DNA of 64,000 bases. Origin: Stereum hirsutum FP-91666 SS1. Taxonomy: Eukaryota > Basidiomycota > Agaricomycetes > Russulales > Stereaceae. Location: positions 3,047,152 through 3,111,151 of the forward strand of contig NW_006763133.1 of the NCBI RefSeq assembly GCF_000264905.1, read 5' to 3'. The translations under genes and the position numbers were made by a program. The notes under the pieces are model-generated. The model saw nothing but the letters and a program-made list of their open reading frames with translations, searched no databases and had not been told where the DNA came from. Every line of letters begins with the position of its first letter. The first letter of the stretch is position 1. Below, in pieces: positions 24,367-35,534 of this stretch.

Positions 24367-25915
24367 ATGCTGTCTTTCTCTCTACCTGTGCTTGGGGCGG
24401 GCCTTTTTGCTCTACCGGGCGTACTCGCGACAAAAGGTCCCTCGCCTGGGCAGATCAAGAAATTGGCGACTTTCGGAGACTCGTATACTGATATTGTGAC
24501 AATAAGCAACGGAGGCACACAATGGCCCGTCTATGCCAGGTCTGCTCTTTCCACCCCTTCCAACTCCTTCCGAAATTGCAGACTCACGATGTTCATACTC
24601 ATCACTTACATTGCCACAATCTGTGCAATGATCTGAAGCGGCTATGCCAACGTCACGCTCTACCCATTCGCCCGCTCCGGCGCACCCTGCTCTCAACTGC
24701 TCACTCCCCGTCCATTTCCTGCGGTCGTACAAGACGAATTACCAGCATATTTTGCAGAAGTCGCGAACGGGACGATACAACCTGAAGCAGACGATACGTT
24801 GTATACGCTCTGGATCGGGACGAACGACGTGAGGGTCCTTTCCCGCCAATTTGGCCGCTGACATGTCTGTGCAAGGAAAAAAAAGCTCATTGCGATTCTT
24901 CTTGATCTATATTCTCGTTTTGATTATGGGGACCTAAATCCGGTGAATAGTTGGGCCCAAATACGTTATTGACCGGAGGACAGACGAACGGTGTGACGGT
25001 AGTCGACACGACGAAATGTGCGATTGACTGGGTGAAGACGCTCTACGATAGTGGGGCTCGGAACTTTCTCTGGCAAAACGTCAGTATACTCCGGTCGCTT
25101 CTGTTGTCCCATCTCATACACATACATGGACTATGATCCATTTTCCCCTGTGTGCTCATGTTTTTCTGTCATAAAGGTCATTCCCCTGGAGCGCACCCCT
25201 CTCTACGCTAACGATTCCTACACCAACCACTACTGGACCCGGGAACGCAACACGACAGAATGGCATCTCTTCATGACGGAGCTCAGCGTCTCTGCGAACG
25301 AAATCGCTCGACTCATGCTCGAAGCTTTGCCCGCTTCTCTTCCCGATGCTCACATCGGTCCGTTCTTTCTCCCTCTGAATCATCTTCTTCGTCACATTCC
25401 TAATACTAATTCACTATTGAATCCCCTACGCCGATGAACACACACTGACGCACAACGAACAGGTCTCTTCGACTCCCACGCCCTCTTCACCTCTATCCTC
25501 GATAACCCCTCCGCCTACCTGAACGGCACCGCCCCCCTCAACACCACTGGCGCCGTCAAGTCCTGCGTGTACGAGCTGAACGAGAGCCCCACTGATACGG
25601 GCGTGTGTACGATCGCGAATGGGACGGATAGAGACAGTTTCGTCTGGTACGTCTTCAAGCTTCCTGACGATCTCGAATTCAGTTCTGCCCTTGTGCATCT
25701 GATTCCGGAAGCCCCTTGCTCATGTTTCCTGATTCTCTGTTTACCGTTATCGTCGCTGAGCACTGATGCTGATTGAACCTGACTGTGGCATGCATCGGCG
25801 TGGTTATAGGTACGATGAGCTACACCCTTCGGAACAGTCGGATAGGATCGTGGCGAGGGAGATCGCGAATACGATCTTAGGCGTGGGGAGTAACTTCACG
25901 ACGTGGTTCAGTTGA
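24367..25915 (+). CDS. Secreted GDSL esterase, carbohydrate esterase family 16-like
   Basis: Exons 24367-24539, 24639-24828, 24951-25079, 25177-25357, 25463-25646 and 25810-25915 give 320 residues. A signal peptide ends near VLATKG. Block I is TFGDSYTD with the catalytic serine; SGYANVTLYPFARSGAPCSQ, block III WIGTNDLG and block V YDELHPS with catalytic Asp and His follow. Several NxS/T sequons (NDSYTN, NGTAPLN, NESP) suit a secreted glycoprotein. CE16 enzymes are fungal acetylesterases that deacetylate xylo- and other oligosaccharides released during plant cell wall breakdown. The exact specificity cannot be read from sequence. Confidence 0.88.
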
Positions 25916-26344
25916 ACACGCACATCAGATCTCGGTGACCGACCTAATGCAATTTGAGGGCCAGACAGAGCAGTCTGGATGCCGAATGTTGGACGGCCGG
26001 TGTCCGCAATCTTGTTAGAGCGCTTCCATGCAGGCGCCACAAAAGCACGGGGGTATCAGAACTCTGCACCACGCGCAGGACATGCATATTCGATCCTGAG
26101 AAGTAAATGAGCTGGGTTGATAAAGATAATGGGAACTAATGATACACTGATGACGTCCCGACCGAGAAGTACTCGTGCAGAAGTATAGAATAGAATGCGT
26201 GATAGTCAGAAAAACCTGACGGCACGCACGGACGGGCGCTTCATGCCTTCCATCACCAGCCCCTCACCACCACGCCTCACCGTGCAGGTTCCCCCAACCA
26301 GGTCCTCTCTAGCATCACCAATCCGTCACATTCACATCCCAGCC
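25916..26344. other. Convergent intergenic region
   Basis: This lies between the 3' ends of the CE16 esterase (+) and the FMP25-like gene (-). No gene is supported. Confidence 0.5.
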
Positions 26345-28618
26345 TCACTGATATATCCTCCAATAAACCGCACTCCCACCAACCCCTGCCACCGCCACCT
26401 GCTCCACATTCACCCCCCTCTTCCAGACCCTCCCACTCCCATCCCTCACTTCCGCAGCCTTCGTCCTCATCAACATAAACCTGTTCCCGTCCCCTCGCGT
26501 CAAGTTGACGGGCACGGCGCTCGAAGTGCGTTTGCCCGTGCCGAGCTGGTAGTCGTAGTTTGTGCCCCAGACGAAGAGGTCTTGGCCTGTTGTGGGTGTG
26601 GTGCTTGTAAAAGAGGGAGAGGAAGAGGGACCGGAACGGAGGAGCGTATCCAGTGTGAGGAGGACGTGACCGTCGGAAGAGATGGAGAGTGAGGATGGAG
26701 GGATGGGTTGGAGGTTATTTGTCTTTTCCGAATCTATCACACAATGTCAATTCAGTTCATACTCTATCCCTGAACGAGAAACACACAACCAAAGTCACAA
26801 GAAAAAAATCTCACATTCTAGTAACCCACTAACGTTCTTCGTCCTCACCGGCACACCCTGCGCATTACTGTACATCGCGTTCCCCAAGCCCCCATACTGT
26901 CCGTTCCCACACGAAAGCAGCTCGATCGTCGGGATACCTGTCCCGTCGATGCGCTCGACGGTGAAGAACGCGAGATTGCCGCCTGCGTTGAGGTCTATGC
27001 ATTTTGTCTGTGTGTTTCCTGAGGTGGAGCGCCATAGGACGACTTCGGTGGGGATGTTGACAGTGTCGAGGGTGACAGTACCGCCTAGGCCGATCTGTCT
27101 GTACGAGTATAAACCAGCTCACGATCAGCGATAATTATGAGACAAAGCGTAGAGAGTACGTACCCATACTCGTTCGCTCCCCATCCAAGTACTCTCCCTG
27201 AATCCGTCTTCGCGTAACTACTCCGTGCACCCGCCGCAATTTGATCGATTTTCACGCCCTTCAAACTTGGTACTTCGAACAACTTATCACAAAACCTTAT
27301 GGGCTCGTCGTTCACGCCCATCAGGTTCTCCGATACAGGCAGCAACATGTCTCTCGGCGTCGGAGCCGACGATGAAGCTCCATCTTCTGCGTTCAACGGA
27401 GGTGCAGCTTCAAACCATTGATTGCCGCGCGTCTGTCTGTTGTATCTTGCCTTGTTCGCATACGGGTCAACGGCAGATTTGGGGATGAGCTCGACGTGCA
27501 AGCGGGATAGAGAGGTGGAGGACGATGGGTCTGCGATGTCGAATTTACGGAAACCGAGTTGGCCGTGGCTGTTTGCGTCTTTGTCGATAGGATGGGCAAA
27601 GGTACGACCAGAGGAGGTCAGAGCGAGGAGGTGATCCCTTCCTGCTGCTATTGACACGAATCTGCACGATCCCAGGATATTAATAAAGGAGTCTCATGGT
27701 CAAGAGCATGGTTGAGAGTGTACTTTTCACCCCACGAGAGTGATTCTGCCGGAACGACTTCAATGAAGTCCACCCCTATTTCCTCGGCCCATATCCAACC
27801 TGTGCCCCACCACGGTGAGCTCCCGGGCGTCGGAAGACCTGGGTGAGGCGCTTGTTTCTCGGATTGTGACGAGAGGACGTAAACTTTTCCGGATGAAGAA
27901 AGGGCAAAGACGCGAGAGTCGGTCAGTTTTATTTGTGTGATGTTCTACATACACACAGGTATGAGATATCAGGGATCCCAATTTCGAGTAGGAGGAACGG
28001 AATGAATGTACGCACCTTCCCGCTCAACGTGAGTTTTGGCCCTCTATTTTGTGATTGTGATTCAGAGCTGGAAGAGTTATAGAAGCCATCTCCCCATTGA
28101 TAGATATCGCCTCTCGCATCCACACAAGCTGCATGCGTCTCATGCAAAGCCAAGTCCCGTAATGCGACATTCTCGAGGAACGCGGCCGTTGCAGGCGTGC
28201 GTATTGACTCTGTAGCATCCTCCGGAAGAAGAACGTGATTCCTGCACAAGGGTAATGAACGTCATTGTAGATCTGCACTCCTATACACCCTCTCGTGTAC
28301 AGTATGACACTGTACGGAGACGAGAGGATGGACGTACCTATTCGACCCCCACACGACTGCCCTGAGCTTCCCATCCTTATCCTCTACTGCCGGAATCTCG
28401 ATCTCCTTCGGAGTTTTCTTCTTCTCGAATATAAGGTCTGCATCGTTGTATATTTTAAACCCGTCTGAGAGCTGACTTCCGGCGAGTGCTGCAGAGGTAA
28501 GGAGTATGGATCCGCCAATGGCTGCTCGTGTAACTTTTCTGGACCCAGAAGAGGATGCATGGGAGTGTAGCCTCCGAAGTAAGCGGGAGTTGGCGGATTT
28601 GCCTACTTGCTTGAACAT
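26345..28618 (-). CDS. FMP25: RCC1-repeat mitochondrial protein, Fmp25-like
   Basis: Exons 28618-28338, 28241-28016, 27944-27724, 27661-27164, 27098-26830 and 26733-26345 give 627 residues. The N-terminus is Arg/Ser-rich without acidic residues (a likely mitochondrial presequence), followed by one hydrophobic segment (AAIGGSILLTSAALAG). RCC1-like blades follow: VVWGSNR, DIYQWGDG, SIAAGRDHLLALTSSG, GQLGFRKF, QIAAGARSSYAKTDSGRVLGWGANEYGQIGLGG, LSCGNGQYGGLGN and LFVWGTNYDYQLGTG. Yeast Fmp25 is an RCC1-like mitochondrial protein needed for respiratory complex III assembly. The donor of the intron at 26734-26829 (GTGGGT) is the least certain junction. Confidence 0.88.
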
Positions 28619-29043
28619 TGTAAAGAATATTCAGGCCAAGGAGCTCGACCGGGGTGTATCACGAAGGATTATTGGATGGCTTCGACGCGAAATGACGGAA
28701 GAGTATCGCGGTCAGCTGACGTTCGGAATCAAACACGCGTGTGGCGTCCAATCATCTCGAGTTCATTTTTTCCGCCTCTGGTGGGCCACAGCTCTGGCCT
28801 TGCTCTTTAAACAAAGATTTACACGGTTTGCGGGTATCGCAGGATTCAATACAGGTAGACGTGACCACTTGGGATGCCATTCTCTTTTTATTCCAATATT
28901 AGAACTAGCCACGGACGGAGTGGTGTTACTTATTTAAATAGGGGTCGACGCAAAACCCAAATAATGTAATGGTAGACGAGCAAGAAACGAGAAACGAAAC
29001 TGTACGTCTTTTTGAAAACGAGGGCCTGAGCCTGAGATTCACG
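28619..29043. other. Intergenic region between two minus-strand genes
   Basis: This holds the promoter of the FMP25-like gene and the 3' end of its upstream neighbour. A plus-strand frame running from 28506 to 28937 overlaps FMP25 exon 1 in antisense and has no independent support. Confidence 0.5.
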
Positions 29044-29984
29044 CTATGCGATACGTGCCGAGGGATCATTCACAATGACAGGATCTTTCCACGAAGCCTG
29101 AGCCAAAAAGCACACCGTAAGTCTCGCTCTCCAACCAACGCATCGAGAATTCGACAAGATCATCACTCACCAGCATAGTGACCTTCTCATTTCCATCGCT
29201 ATCTGTCACAGTCCTCACGCTACCGTCCTCGACCGTTGGTGTATTCACAAATCTCGCCACGCTCTCGAGCTTCTCCACGTCAATTCCATACCTCTCCGCC
29301 AGGCTCGTCAACTCTTTTCGTGTCGCGACATGTTTTCGCTCGTCGAGGAGATCAGAAAGTGTCATGGCGAGCATACGATTATGTGGTGCTTGTGAGGAGT
29401 TGGCCTCGGCTTCGGATTGGAGGCGGGAGGAATGTGATCGGTTGACTTCCTCGCCCCGCTGTGGAGTGGAGGTAAGATTAAGGTGAATGATTTTAGCCAA
29501 TCAACGTCGTGGTAAGAGTCAACGGTTGAGAGAAGGTAGACAGGTAACAATAGCGCTATGAAGTAGAAGTTGAGTTTAGTACACACCAGTTTGATACTCT
29601 GCATATGATGGTCCACTTTGACAGGCCCGAGCCTCGTCAAATTTGCATGCAGCTGAGGATCCTGTGCGTCCCTCATTATAGCTATTCAGCCCCATACACA
29701 ACCATCCATCATCCACCATAGGGCACCACCCGCTCAAGGAAAGTTCAGTGCCACGCATCCTCAAAAATTGTTCAGTATAAGAAGCACGCACCTTCGTCCT
29801 TGCTCCCGCTCGCATACGGACTCTCCTTTTGGCTCCTCATAGTCTTCGGACCCTGCGATGTGACAGCATCATTTGCAGCGGCTTGGGCTTGAACTGCAGC
29901 CGGTCCAGGTCCGGGTGTTCGAGCACCAGCCCAAGATGGCTGTTTGGGCAGTTTACGTGCTGTTTTTGAAGAGGCCGAACCCAT
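29044..29984 (-). CDS. Unrecognised fungal protein, putative N-myristoylation site
   Basis: Exons 29984-29792, 29681-29587, 29458-29171 and 29097-29044 give 209 residues. The start MGSASSKTARKLPK fits the N-myristoylation consensus (Gly2, Ser6) followed by a basic patch, so membrane anchoring is plausible. A Pro/Ala-rich linker, the motif DEAIMRDAQDPQLHANL and a C-terminal helical block (LSDLLDERKHVATRKELTSL, YGIDVEKLE, VARFVNTPTV) follow, ending in a short ASWKDP tail. All four junctions restore the frame. The pattern feels like a conserved small fungal protein, but I cannot name it. If translation began further upstream the myristoylation site would be lost; the ATG at 29984 is the first in frame after the leader. 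Confidence 0.78.
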
Positions 29985-30594
29985 AGGGACGTTTCTGAAG
30001 CTTTGATATGCAAAGAGAGGCACCAGTTACTGGGTAACGCTGATATATACCAGAGTTTTTGAGACAGTTGATCAGCGGTAAGAACAGGGAGCAGAAGAAA
30101 TTACAAATGTAATAATTGCGGGGAAGGATGTTCGAGGATGGTCGCCGCGTTGAACCGCGTCTTTGACGTCACCGTATCAATGTGGCACCAAGAATTTGGA
30201 CATTGCATTGTGGCCTTGACATGCTTGACACTTGATCATGACGGCCATCCACGTTTTGCACTCACCAGCACTGACTCCGCTATAGTCTCTCCGATCCTGA
30301 GGCCTGATGCCTGGCTCCTGAAAGACTTCGTAGTGTGCTGGTTCCAGCTTAGAAATCTTGTTCCTGAGCCAAATTGGCACTCCGATTCCCTTCTTGTCGA
30401 ACAATGCAAGAACAATGATTGCAAAACGACGTACAAAAGATTCCTTACGTCTATTCAATTCACCCCGCATCCTTCTGGACGGGTGCTCTTTGTTCTTATC
30501 CATGACTTATTATTTGCTCAGTATAAAAGCTCTTGAAGGTTACAATTACCCCCACTTTGACCCCCTTCCACTGACAGCGCACCCGACCTGTGCT
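29985..30594. other. Divergent intergenic region
   Basis: About 600 bp between the divergent starts of the putative myristoylated protein and the F-box gene. No separate gene is supported. Confidence 0.5.
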
Positions 30595-32720
30595 ATGCCT
30601 CGTCGAAATTCAAAAACTATAGTATCTACTCGAAAGATCGAGCAGGACCCGTCCTCTGAGGTCGCATTGAGATCGTGAGCCTTTCTCTTGCATCACTAAA
30701 GAGTCGTTTATTGACTTTTTTTTTCTTCAACGTCGCAATTCTTTTCGCACTTCTGCCCACCTACATTATCAACTCTCGTCCGCTGTGCAGTGTACAGCTC
30801 TTTCGAAGGCTTCCAAAGGATGTTCTTCGCAGGATACTCGTAAACCTCCGCCAACTCGCTCCACCGCATCGCATCACTTCCCGAGGCTCCTGTCAGGGTC
30901 CATCTGGTGTCAATGTACCAGAGGTGGACATGTTGCATCTGGGATGGATATTTGCCACTCAAGTCTGTCGCGAATGGAGAAAGGTAGCCCTGGGCTGTAA
31001 GACACTATGGACGTACATCGACCCTGCCGTTCTAGGAGAAGAGTGGTCGCGAGAGATGCTTCGCCGGTCGAATGGCGTGCCGCTGACCCTTCGACACACC
31101 TCTTCATCTTTGATTCACGGTAAACTGCGCAAATTCACGCTCAAGCTTCCAACTCGCCCGAAGATCCGTGCTCTCGAAATAGACCTCGAACGTTTCCATG
31201 TCGCCAACGACCCCACCCTCGACCAACTTGAGAAAACCCAACCCCACCTCGAACGGCTCGAGTTCCATGCACACGAGTCCGTGCCTACCATTGATAGATC
31301 AGATTACTTCCGTATGCCTCTTACCTGGCTCGGGGGCGCCTCTGCACCTCAACTTCGCTGGTTCTCACTCTTGAATGTTATTCCCGCGTGGAACTCCCCC
31401 ATCTTCACAACATCGGCTCTCACCTCCTTGTCTATCGGGTTCAGCTGCAGCGCGGCTTTCGAGGAGAGTCGGAGAGAGATAGAATCTCGCGTACGTACAC
31501 CTGCCGAACAGCTTCTTTCAACCCTCAGAATCCTGTCGCACTCGCTAGAGGATCTGGAGCTCCAGAACTGTATGCCGCTCCAATGGCCTGTTAGGACAGC
31601 AGGTGCCCCCTTGGTCGTCCTTCCTCGGTTGGAGAGTCTCAAAGTCACTTGCGATAGACTCGATGATGTCCTCCGCTTTTATGAGCAGCTGGTGCTTGGG
31701 AAGGCACTGTCTGTGCTACATATCGACGCGACGCGCATTGGCCCGCTGTTCGATACACCCGAGCTGGCCTATGATCGCGTCTTTGGTCTAGTGCAGTCAT
31801 TGTGCTTTCCTGCATCTGTGATCTCGAAGTCAATCTTCAACGAACTTCTCTTCAAGTACACCCATCATGGCTCCACCCCCTATGACAATACGGCCACTAG
31901 CACACTCATGATCCATCTCGGGTCCGGCATACTGCCTCGTCCTCTTCCCTCTTTGCCTCTCCCAGGTTGTATCCGTCCACCCGAAGTACGACTTTCCCTC
32001 CCAATACCTGACCGTTCGAACGACAAGGTCGCCAACGTCACACTCCTTCGTCTTATCGACATCGTGCCCGCGAACTGGAAGACTGTCAAGACGCTAGCGA
32101 TGTACTCTGCCTACCCCAGCCATAATTTCTTCGTGGGTCCACGCCCGTCATTCAGATGGAGTATCCAAGACACTGAGAACGCTGTGGAGCGCCTGAGCGG
32201 GCTGCAAAACATCTTGTGCGGCCATCAAGTCGCAGACAAATTCCTGGACACCTTGTTGAAGATCAATATACTCGAGTCACAGCCTCTGCCTTCAAGCCTA
32301 GGCCACGTTAATACTGGCGATATATCGGCGCGGCAACGAGCTTGCCTGCCTGGTCTTCAACGCCTCTTCCTCTTCGAACCCGATCTCTCTCGTACATTGA
32401 CGGTCGAAAAGCGGTTAGGCAACACTAACGACACGTTTACGCTAGTACCCGGTCAAGAACGTACGCAGCTACGCAAGAAGCTGCCCCGCGTTAGTGAAGA
32501 CCAAAGTGGCAGTACCACGGGGATATTGAGTCGCTTGATCGACGGGCGCAGGGGATTGGGTTCGACTCTCGGTGCGGTGCATTTGTTGGTAACGAAAGCG
32601 ACGTCGAGAACAGATATTGAAAGGGTTAGGAATACCTTGGAGAGAAGTGCGGGTACGGAAATCATTGTGGAAAATGTGGAGGACACCCAATTTTGGGCTA
32701 TAGCCAAGAGGGACGATTAG
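30595..32720 (+). CDS. F-box protein with leucine-rich C-terminal region
   Basis: Exons 30595-30674 and 30791-32720 give 669 residues. The F-box begins near residue 28 (VQLFRRLPKDVLRRILVNL) and continues to VCREWRKVALGCKTLWTYID, the usual end in basidiomycete F-box proteins. The rest is leucine-rich with irregular repeat-like strands (LTSLSIGF, SLEDLELQNC, LPRLESLKV) typical of the large, fast-evolving Agaricomycete F-box families. It probably joins an SCF ubiquitin ligase through Skp1; the substrate cannot be predicted. Its 3' end faces secreted protein copy B, 250 bp away. Confidence 0.88.
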
Positions 32721-32967
32721 TTTGGGGTTGAAAACTGGTGGACTGGCAGATGTTGGATTGGCGGGGGCGCATGCGGAATGAGGTTGATTTATTCAGCCAA
32801 GGGGGAGAGTATGGGGTTGAGCATTTTTTCATTGTGCAATAAATCAGATACAGGTGTTTTGCGTATCACGAATATACATAGATGCATGTGAATGTTGCCA
32901 CTATGGAAAGTGTGGATGGGATAACATTCGAAAAGATATCATGCAAAAGATAACGGAGCGGGTGTTT

Positions 32968-33989
32968 TTAAACGCTAAGGGACAGGGTCTAAGAAATTCA
33001 CTAATTAGAGAAGCTGGACGACTTATATAGAAGGGGATGGACATACCACTACTTCAGATCCAGTTACGTCTTTTGTGTTGGAGAAAGCGAGTTGGGTCTT
33101 GGCTTTGGAATACAAGATGTACGTAGACGGCTTGCTCCCGTCAGGGTTCGTCCATTGAGCTGTGGTCATATAGTAAGTTTTCAGGTTACGATCAGGGAGC
33201 GTGGTATGGGCGTACCAGAGAGCGCTCCACTGGTTGAGTTCAGAGTCCAGATCATAGACATGTCTCCTTCGGCAACGTTCGTGAACGGTATGAGGCTGTA
33301 ATCGGAATGACGAGACTAAGATGACGTGTCGGATGTAAAACATGGCAATGTGCGCACCCAGTAAGTTCAGAATCTGTCTGACCGATGTAAGGCGGTGAAT
33401 ATTTGGCATTCTGCACGATCAGGCAACTGGGGTCAGTACGGCGGCTACAAAGGGAAAGGGTGAAGGTACCAACCTGAGCCAACAGACTTCCGTTGACGCT
33501 GCCCTCAACGAACTTCAACACAACATCGCCACTAGCATCAGCACGACGCCGCCTCGTGGAACTGGCATCGGTGGTAACTTGGCTCCTAACATGGATACGC
33601 AGCCTGTCAGTTGTGTTACAATTTCGGGTGAGAGTATATATATACACACGGGTCGTCAGCAGAAAGATGGCCGAGCACAGTGCCATCGGCCAGAGTAATC
33701 GCGACGCGTCCTTGCGTTGTGCCTGCAGATGCGGCAGCTTGCCTAGCGGCTGTAGGAGGAGGTGTAGAGTATGAGTGGCTTGCATCGATGCAACAAACGC
33801 AGAAAAAAATAACGAACCAATGATGGGGGTAGGTGTTCTCTTGACAGGGGCCAGAGGACCGAGGTTGCGACGAAGGCGGTCGGCGTTGGTCTGCCTTACA
33901 GGAAGCTTCGCAGCATCAACGCAAGCAGTGGCCATAAATATGGCTGCCAAGAAGGCCACGAGAGAGATCAGGGAGCGAGTCTGTTGCAT
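32968..33989 (-). CDS. Small secreted protein, family copy B
   Basis: Seven exons on the minus strand (33989-33818, 33749-33650, 33585-33474, 33410-33358, 33295-33216, 33159-33047, 32988-32968) give 216 residues. The signal peptide, ADRLRRNLGPLAPVKR region, RRRR site and the blocks YIGQTD, IPFTNVAEGD, WTLNSTSG and AQWTNPDGSKP match copies A and C. The last exon codes TLSLSV-stop. Exons 1, 5, 6 and 7 match their counterparts in A exactly in length (172, 80, 113 and 21 nt). The intron at 33586-33649 has no counterpart in A. Function is unknown; secretion and proteolytic maturation are inferred. A 417-bp MITE lies in its upstream region. Confidence 0.87.
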
Positions 33990-34115
33990 GGTTGTGGTTT
34001 GATGGAGGAGTCTGGGCGTTCGATGTGTGGAGATTGATGGGATGGATGAGGAAGAACAGTGAAGATGGAACTAAAGACAGAAGTTGTGATGGATAGAAAC
34101 GCTAAGACGTTCTCG

Positions 34116-34123
34116 CTTATATA
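34116..34123 (-). promoter_or_regulatory. TATA box of secreted-protein copy B
   Basis: TATATAAG on the minus strand, about 130 bp before the ATG at 33989, preceded by AAGCTAACTCG as in copy A. Confidence 0.6.
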
Positions 34124-34150
34124 CGAGTTAGCTTTGGTCATACCAGCCGC

Positions 34151-34192
34151 AAGTATCACCTCAGGGGGTGGAGTATATCCTAGACTTCCGAT
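34151..34192 (-). promoter_or_regulatory. Proximal promoter block of copy B, matching 6541-6584
   Basis: The reverse complement begins CGGAAGTCTAGGATATACTC and continues CTGAGGTGATAC, almost base for base the block upstream of copy A. Homology extends further upstream to a GTCTCAGAT motif and a T-rich run (about 34260-34335). Confidence 0.7.
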
Positions 34193-34373
34193 GCCTGTGC
34201 ATCTTTTACGGTCTATCGATGAGCATGGCATCACCGGGAGTCAACTGCATCGCATGTCTCACACCCAAAAAAAACAAGAGGAAGAAAAAAGAAATCTGAG
34301 ACATTTTGAGACCTCCTACTGAAAAGGCTGTATCGAGGGCGGTGTAACGACGTACGGTCCCGAGCATTACTTA

Positions 34374-34790
34374 CTGTAGTTTTTCGCGCACAAGTTCGTG
34401 TCCCGTGTCCCACGGGGATCGCGAACGAACCTGTGCCCCGGGACAGTCCCATACCGTTGACCTGGAGTGAACAGGTAAACGGGACAAAGCGAGAATTAGC
34501 GAGTATTCAGAAAATATCCTGTTGACATCAATTTGACCTCATTTTGGCCTCGTCAATGCCTATAAGGTGAAATCTGGGGTTTGCTTGTCATTATATTGTA
34601 TTAGGTGCAGAAAAGCAGCCAAGGAGGGGCCACAGGGCCGTTATGAAGCATGATATCCCTGGAAAAGCATGAAAGTTCGTGAACAGTGTCCCATGTCCCG
34701 ACCTGCTTGTGAACCAGGACACAGGTGGATTATGTCATCACGGCAACGCCCGAGGGGCGGTGGCGTGAACTTCTGCTCGAAAAAGTACAG
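34374..34790. mobile_element. 417-bp MITE with terminal inverted repeats and TA target site
   Basis: The ends form an inverted repeat. The left end reads CTGTAGTTTTTCGCGCAC and the reversed right end CTGTACTTTTTCGAGCAG; about 21 of the first 24 positions agree. Both ends abut TA (34372-34373 and 34791-34792), as for Tc1/mariner-type elements. Subterminal GTGTCCC-type motifs recur in both orientations. There is no coding capacity, so it is a non-autonomous element. Copy A's promoter aligns on both sides of this segment (motif TCTATCATGCCGAA at one side, CGATACAGC at the other) but lacks it, which supports insertion after duplication. Confidence 0.75.
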
Positions 34791-34990
34791 TATTCGGCAT
34801 GATAGAGCGTTTGCACGCTGAGTAGCTGTGGAGTGGTTAAGTGTATCGGTGAACGATTCCCTTCACGTCATATATAACGGTTGGTCAGAGCCTAGGTCAA
34901 GCGCGAGCTCATGCATAACTCGGTATAATCGCGTGATAGGCAGGAGGTTGTCTCAGGCTTCGGTATCTTGAATGAACAAGCGTTGTCTTT

Positions 34991-35060
34991 CGCGGCATGT
35001 TTGGCTATTGCTTCGGGTCCTAACATGACCAAATACGACCAAACATGAGTGCCACTTGAC
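34991..35060 (-). promoter_or_regulatory. Distal upstream element of copy B
   Basis: The reverse complement matches 6174-6241 (core TTCGTATTTGG...TGTTAGGACCCGAAGC). It now lies about 1.0 kb from the ATG of copy B instead of 0.5 kb, mostly because of the MITE between them. Confidence 0.6.
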
Positions 35061-35534
35061 TTTCAAGGCCGTAATGCAAAGAGTGTGGCGAGACGGGAGA
35101 GTGCAAAAGGGGGAGCAGGCTGCAGATGGGTTCATTTTTCCGAATGGATACGGATTGTGCATTTTTAGCTTGGACGACGTTGTCAAGGATCGAGCTAAGT
35201 GCGTATGCCGACCAATGGCCGACTGATTGTCCAATGTGACTGTATAAGGTGCCAGAAGAACAGTCACGCAAAAAAATTGAACTGTGGTTTTGGATGATTA
35301 TTGCAAGGCTGATGATATGTAGCAAGTGTACTTAATGTATCATAAAGTGTATGTGCAGGAGAGGGGACAAGAAGGATCGTGCGAAATGGGGAGGAAACGA
35401 AAATCATATGATAACAACGGTGCTGGAGTGATGGGTGAGAAGGGATGCAGAAGGAGGGCTGTACAAACATGCGTGGAGTGTTACAAGTGCACAAAGAGAA
35501 CAAAGCATGCTGGATCAGATTAGGGACATGCTTT
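35061..35534. other. Region between copy B promoter and copy C
   Basis: Spacer between the far promoter of copy B and the 3' end of copy C. No gene is supported. Confidence 0.5.

Noticed and set aside
28506..28937. 143-codon plus-strand frame over FMP25 exon 1
   Set aside because: Antisense to a well supported exon and without domain content.
33650..33749. Suspected frameshift in exon 2 of secreted copy B
   Set aside because: On recount the exon is 100 nt, the same as copy C, and the frame is intact.
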